This document shows, piece after piece, positions 42,991-46,352 of a stretch of DNA of 46,352 nucleotides. The position numbers were made by a program, and so were the translations under genes. This DNA comes from Zoogloea sp041911615. GTDB lineage: Bacteria; Pseudomonadota; Gammaproteobacteria; Burkholderiales; Rhodocyclaceae. How positions within the stretch are numbered: position 1 is the stretch's first letter; the number at the start of each line of letters is the position of its first letter. The stretch is taken from positions 1-46,352 of the forward strand of contig NZ_JAYROR010000045.1 in the NCBI RefSeq assembly GCF_041911615.1, read 5' to 3'. Below the pieces are notes generated by a model. That model worked only from the letters and a program-made list of their open reading frames with translations. It was not told the DNA's origin and did no database searches.

Positions 42991-43419
42991 ATGGCAGTCC
43001 AGCTCGACCAGGTGCGCTACACCGCCCGCACCCACACCACCAGCGGCCGCGATGGACGCGCCGTCTCCGACGATGGCCTGCTCGACGTGAAGCTCAACCC
43101 ACCCAAGGGCCTGGGCGGCACCGGCGGCGCCACCAACCCGGAACAACTGTTCGCCGCCGGCTATTCCGCCTGCTTCCTGAGCGCGGTGAAGTACGTCGCC
43201 GGCCAGAGCAAGATCGCCGTGCCCGCCGACGCGAACATCGACGCGGTGGTGGAGCTCGGCCCGATCCCCCAGGGCTTCGGCCTGCGGGTCGAGTTGACGG
43301 TGCACCTGCCCGGCATGGCGCGCGGCTTCGCCCTCGATCTGGTCCAGGCCGCGCACCAGGTATGCCCGTACTCCAACGCCACGCGGGACAACATCGAGGT
43401 GGTGCTGAACGTCGCCTGA
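42991..43419 (+). CDS. ohr: Organic hydroperoxide resistance protein Ohr
   Basis: A 142-residue OsmC/Ohr-fold thiol peroxidase that reduces organic hydroperoxides. The reactive cysteine is C61 in GYSACFLSAVKYVA and its partner is C125 in HQVCPYSNATRDNI. NPEQLFAAGYSACF and the C-terminal VCPYSNATR are diagnostic of Ohr rather than OsmC. AAAGGA precedes the ATG. It ends 7 nt from the end of the convergent tamB gene, and a small hairpin spans its stop codon. Confidence 0.95.
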   Translation: MAVQLDQVRYTARTHTTSGRDGRAVSDDGLLDVKLNPPKGLGGTGGATNPEQLFAAGYSACFLSAVKYVAGQSKIAVPADANIDAVVELGPIPQGFGLRVELTVHLPGMARGFALDLVQAAHQVCPYSNATRDNIEVVLNVA

Positions 43420-43430
43420 GCGACGCTCAG
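43410..43430. terminator. Hairpin at the ohr/tamB convergent ends
   Basis: CGTCGC-CTGA-GCGACG (43410-43425) and the overlapping CTGAGCG-A-CGCTCAG (43416-43430) are perfect palindromes at the meeting point of two gene ends. No T-tract; perhaps a bidirectional pause. Confidence 0.35.
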
Positions 43431-46352
43431 CGGAACGACAGCGAGAACATCGCATCGAGCGCGTTCTCGCTGCCGGCCCGCCCGATCACGGCGATGCGGC
43501 GCGTCAGCTGGTAGGTGAGCTTGACGATGCTCGAGGTGCCCGCGATGCTCTGCTCGAAGCTCAGCATCGCCTGGGACGACAGGCGCTTGCCGATCGTCAC
43601 CACCTGCCCCGGCACGCTGTCGATGTTGCTCGCCGAGGCGCTGGACGCGGTGCCGGTGACGCTGCCGGTGGCGACACTGCTGGTCTGCACGCGGCTGCGG
43701 CTGTCGATGCTCGAACCAAAGGAAATCTCGTCGAAGCCGAGGGCGCTGGCGACGCTGGCCGACAGGCCGCCACCGGTGCCGCCCAGCAGCGCCTGGGCGG
43801 CCGGCAGCAGCAGCGCCATTTCCCCGCCCGAGCCCTGATCGGGCGGACGGCCGAGCACGATCCAGCCGAGCTTTTCCGGGTCGGGCACGTTCGGTTCGGA
43901 TACCAGCCGCACCACCGGCCGCCGCGCGGTGCCGCTGATCCCCACCCCGGCCTCCACGGCCAGCCCCTTGCGCAGCGCCACCACGTTGAGCCCCGGGTTG
44001 GACACCGGACCGTTGAAGGTGACGATGCCCCGCTCGATGGAGAGCTTCTGGCCGTACCCCTCGAAGACGCCGCCGACGGTGTTGATGGTGCCGCTGGCGG
44101 CAAGCGGCCGGCCTTCGCTGGCGGTGAGGTGCAGGTTGCCGGCCAGACGGGTGTCGAGGCCAAGGGCCTTCACGTAGAGCGCGTTGCCGAGCCCGATGGT
44201 GAGATCGACGCCCATCTTGAACGGGCTGGCGGCGGGCTTGCCGGTTTTCGCCGGGTCGAGCACCACCACGTCCTCGCCAAGGCTCGGCGGCGGCGTGCGC
44301 GACAGCTCGACGAAGCCCGCGTCGGCAACCAGCCGCCCCTTGAGGTAGGCGGAGTTCCAGCCGGTCTTGACCTCGCCTTCGCCGCTGAGGATCAGCCACT
44401 GGTCCACCCGCTGCAGCAGCGGCAGACGCTCGGCGCGGAAATCGAAGCTGCCCTCGCCGCTAGCCAGCTGGATCTCGCCCTTCGCCTTGAGGGTGCCGGG
44501 CGTCGCGGTGAGGCGGGCCACGTCGATGCGCCCTTCGCGGGGCTTGACCCGATTGGGCGAGACGAAGCTGAAATCCTCCAGGCGCAGGCGGTCGCGGTTG
44601 AAGTCGGCCTGCAGCGTGCCGCCCGACAGATGAAGGCCCTGATCGGCCATCACGAAGGAGAGCTGCTCGCCGCGAATGCGGCCGGCGGCCTCAGGATGGG
44701 CCGGCGTCCCGGCGAGGGTGAATTCGCCCTTCAGGCTGCCGTCGGTTTTCAGGTTCTGGTCGGCCAGCGGGCCGGCCCAGGCGATGGACGGGATGTCGAG
44801 GCGCGCCGAGCCCAGCAGCGGCGCGCCCGGCACCAGACGCACGGTGCCGTCGGCGGTGCGTTCGGCCAGCGCGGTACCCGCCCCGGAGGCGCTGCCCAGC
44901 CGGCTGCCGTGGGCCGAGAAGCCGAAGGCGATGCGGTTGGCGACCGCGTTGATGGTGAGCTGCAGCTCGTCCAGCCCCAGCCGCACCGGCGAATCGCCCT
45001 GCAGTTCGAGATCGCCCTTTTCGCGGTAGAAGCGCACCAGCCCATTCACCTGCTCGCCGATGTTCACATTCCATTCGCCGCCCACCTGGAGCGAATCGCC
45101 CCGCGACTGCACCTTGCGGGTGGACGGATCGAGCATCACCCCGACCTGCACGCCGCTGACGCTGCCACGCGCCACCAGATGGCGGGCATCCCAGCGGGTC
45201 TCGTCGAGGCGGTAGCGGCCGCCGCTGGGGCCGCGCAGTTCGGCGGTGCCGAGCTGGACGCTGTCGCGCGAGAGCAACAGCGTGGCCGGCGCCAGCAGCG
45301 CGATCGGGTAGTCGCCACGGACCTGGAGGCTTTCGAGGCGCCCCTGCCAGCGCGGCCCGTCGCCGAGCGCGCCGGCGAGCGCGACCTGCAGCGCGTTGTC
45401 GCCACGGGCCTGGATGTCGAGCCGCGCGGTGTTGGCCGCCCGCGTGCCGTCGAACACCAGGCTGGCGCGGCGCACCAGCGCATCGCCATTGCCATTGCCA
45501 TTGCCATTGCCGCTGCCCGCCGGGCCGGACTGACGCAGGCCGGCAAGCCCGACCGTCAGGGCGATGGGGCCGCTGCGCCCTTCGGCGACGCGCCCGCGGC
45601 CATTGACCGCATCCACCCGCAGCCCGCCGACGCTGAGCTGCTCGGCGCCCAGGTCGAATTCGCCGGCCGGGTGATCGGGGCTGCCCCGTAGCACGCCGCT
45701 GAGCCGCAGCCGACCGCCGAGGCCATGGCCGAGGGCGGCCAGGGCCGGCGCATCGACTGCGATGTCGAGGGCGTCGCCAGGCTTGCCGTAGCGCCCCTTG
45801 GCGCTGACCCGGTTGCCGGCGAGCGCGAGGGCGAGGCGGGCGTCGGCGAGACGCCGGCCGTCGACGACGAGCCGGCCGCCGCCTTCGAGCGGCTTGCCTT
45901 CGAGGGTGCTGGGGGCGAGGTCGAAATCGAGCGCGCCCTTGAACTGCGGCGCGCGCTGGCCCTGGATGCTGAATCGGGTGTTGAGATCGGCCGGCGGCGC
46001 GGTGGCGACGAAAGCGCGGGGATCGAAGCGGCTCAGCCGGCCGCTGGCCTCGAAGGCGCCCGGCTCGGCCAGGGCGACCGTGCCGCGGGCTTCGAGGCGG
46101 GCCGCGCGGGCGCTGGCGACGAGTTTGTCGAGGGTGACGACGCCGGCGGCGTGGCGGGCTTCGAGGCGCAGGGCGAGCTGCGGGTCGCGCAGGTCGGCGC
46201 TGACGGTCTGGGCGTCGGCATCGGCCTCGGCGTCGATGCGACCGGCGATGCGGGTGGCGACGGCGCGGCGGTCGAGCTTACGGGCGTCGATCCCGACCAC
46301 CCGCAGCGCGGCATCCACGGCGCCGAAGCCGGCGGGCGCGGTATCCGGGCCG
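43427..46352 (-). CDS. tamB: Translocation and assembly module protein TamB (N-terminus off the window)
   Basis: About 975 codons of an open minus-strand frame that continues past the right edge. The C-terminal ~350 residues are the DUF490/TamB domain (VVVLDPAKTG, then LHLTASEGRPLAASGTINTV and GIVTFNGPVSNPGLNVVA). The last residues (IAVIGRAGSENALDAMFSLSFR) give the barrel-targeting beta-signal ending in Phe-Arg. The rest is a long AsmA-like beta-helix of the bridge-protein type. TamB spans the periplasm and, with the outer-membrane protein TamA, helps insert autotransporters and move phospholipids. A (Gly-Asn) repeat lies near 45485-45508. tamA should lie just upstream, outside the window. 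Confidence 0.9.
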   Translation of the reverse strand, partial: GPDTAPAGFGAVDAALRVVGIDARKLDRRAVATRIAGRIDAEADADAQTVSADLRDPQLALRLEARHAAGVVTLDKLVASARAARLEARGTVALAEPGAFEASGRLSRFDPRAFVATAPPADLNTRFSIQGQRAPQFKGALDFDLAPSTLEGKPLEGGGRLVVDGRRLADARLALALAGNRVSAKGRYGKPGDALDIAVDAPALAALGHGLGGRLRLSGVLRGSPDHPAGEFDLGAEQLSVGGLRVDAVNGRGRVAEGRSGPIALTVGLAGLRQSGPAGSGNGNGNGNGDALVRRASLVFDGTRAANTARLDIQARGDNALQVALAGALGDGPRWQGRLESLQVRGDYPIALLAPATLLLSRDSVQLGTAELRGPSGGRYRLDETRWDARHLVARGSVSGVQVGVMLDPSTRKVQSRGDSLQVGGEWNVNIGEQVNGLVRFYREKGDLELQGDSPVRLGLDELQLTINAVANRIAFGFSAHGSRLGSASGAGTALAERTADGTVRLVPGAPLLGSARLDIPSIAWAGPLADQNLKTDGSLKGEFTLAGTPAHPEAAGRIRGEQLSFVMADQGLHLSGGTLQADFNRDRLRLEDFSFVSPNRVKPREGRIDVARLTATPGTLKAKGEIQLASGEGSFDFRAERLPLLQRVDQWLILSGEGEVKTGWNSAYLKGRLVADAGFVELSRTPPPSLGEDVVVLDPAKTGKPAASPFKMGVDLTIGLGNALYVKALGLDTRLAGNLHLTASEGRPLAASGTINTVGGVFEGYGQKLSIERGIVTFNGPVSNPGLNVVALRKGLAVEAGVGISGTARRPVVRLVSEPNVPDPEKLGWIVLGRPPDQGSGGEMALLLPAAQALLGGTGGGLSASVASALGFDEISFGSSIDSRSRVQTSSVATGSVTGTASSASASNIDSVPGQVVTIGKRLSSQAMLSFEQSIAGTSSIVKLTYQLTRRIAVIGRAGSENALDAMFSLSFR
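45485..45508. repeat. Hexanucleotide tandem repeat within tamB
   Basis: Four perfect GCCATT units, encoding alternating Asn-Gly on the minus strand. Unit length keeps the frame, so changes in number would only lengthen or shorten a loop. Confidence 0.8.

Overview
This 46 kb window is GC-rich (roughly 70% by eye) and densely coded. It looks like the chromosome of a Rhodocyclales-type betaproteobacterium (Azoarcus/Thauera/Zoogloea relatives). That placement is an inference from gene content: a Lut-type lactate operon under a GntR/FCD regulator, a PEP-CTERM protein behind a sigma-54-like promoter, an OprC/NosA-type copper receptor, a ModE-controlled molybdate transporter and several chemoreceptors. 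No rRNA, tRNA or CRISPR array was seen.

Layout. 1-1163: 3' part of a leucine-rich-repeat Ser/Thr kinase fusion. 1260-9853: a lactate module, with a GntR/FCD repressor facing lutA-lutC-lutB, a fused FAD/Fe-S D-lactate dehydrogenase and lactate permease lldP; two near-identical palindromic operators lie in the divergent control region. 9975-19512: signalling and surface genes, comprising a GAF-GGDEF diguanylate cyclase, a PEP-CTERM protein, two small membrane transporters (SMR and YnfA), a PAS-PAS soluble chemoreceptor, a spermidine-synthase-like protein, and two tandem 536-residue chemoreceptors each with a FliA-like promoter. 19647-21662: TonB-dependent copper receptor.

21675-29122 is the accessory part. 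A membrane sensor histidine kinase with a CxxCH motif has been broken in two. Its C-terminal part ends at 22742 and its N-terminal part resumes at 28968-29122. About 6.2 kb of mobile DNA lies between: an intact IS5-superfamily-like element, an orphan low-GC lipoprotein gene bracketed by two ~100 bp repeats, a 149 bp MITE with a perfect CTAA target duplication, a second IS whose transposase contains an inverted 129 bp internal segment, an IS701-like remnant, and a truncated second copy of the first IS.

29213-32587: modE-modABC molybdate uptake on the minus strand with a ModE box in front of modE. 32822-34831: catalase with an OxyR-like site, then a YbaN-type membrane protein. 34877-39146: an MBL-fold hydrolase, a small CxxCH protein, a zinc-ribbon/PD-(D/E)XK nuclease and RecQ. 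39274-46352: two small envelope proteins, FKBP isomerase, MsrA, a DUF2189-like membrane protein, a frameshifted RsbQ-like hydrolase, Ohr and the C-terminal part of TamB.

Common themes are lactate and respiratory metabolism, motility signalling, metal uptake (Cu, Mo) and oxidative-damage repair (KatA, MsrA, Ohr). The strongest candidates for new biology are the DUF1887-like zinc-ribbon nuclease next to recQ, the orphan lipoprotein cassette with its flanking repeats, and the internally inverted transposase.
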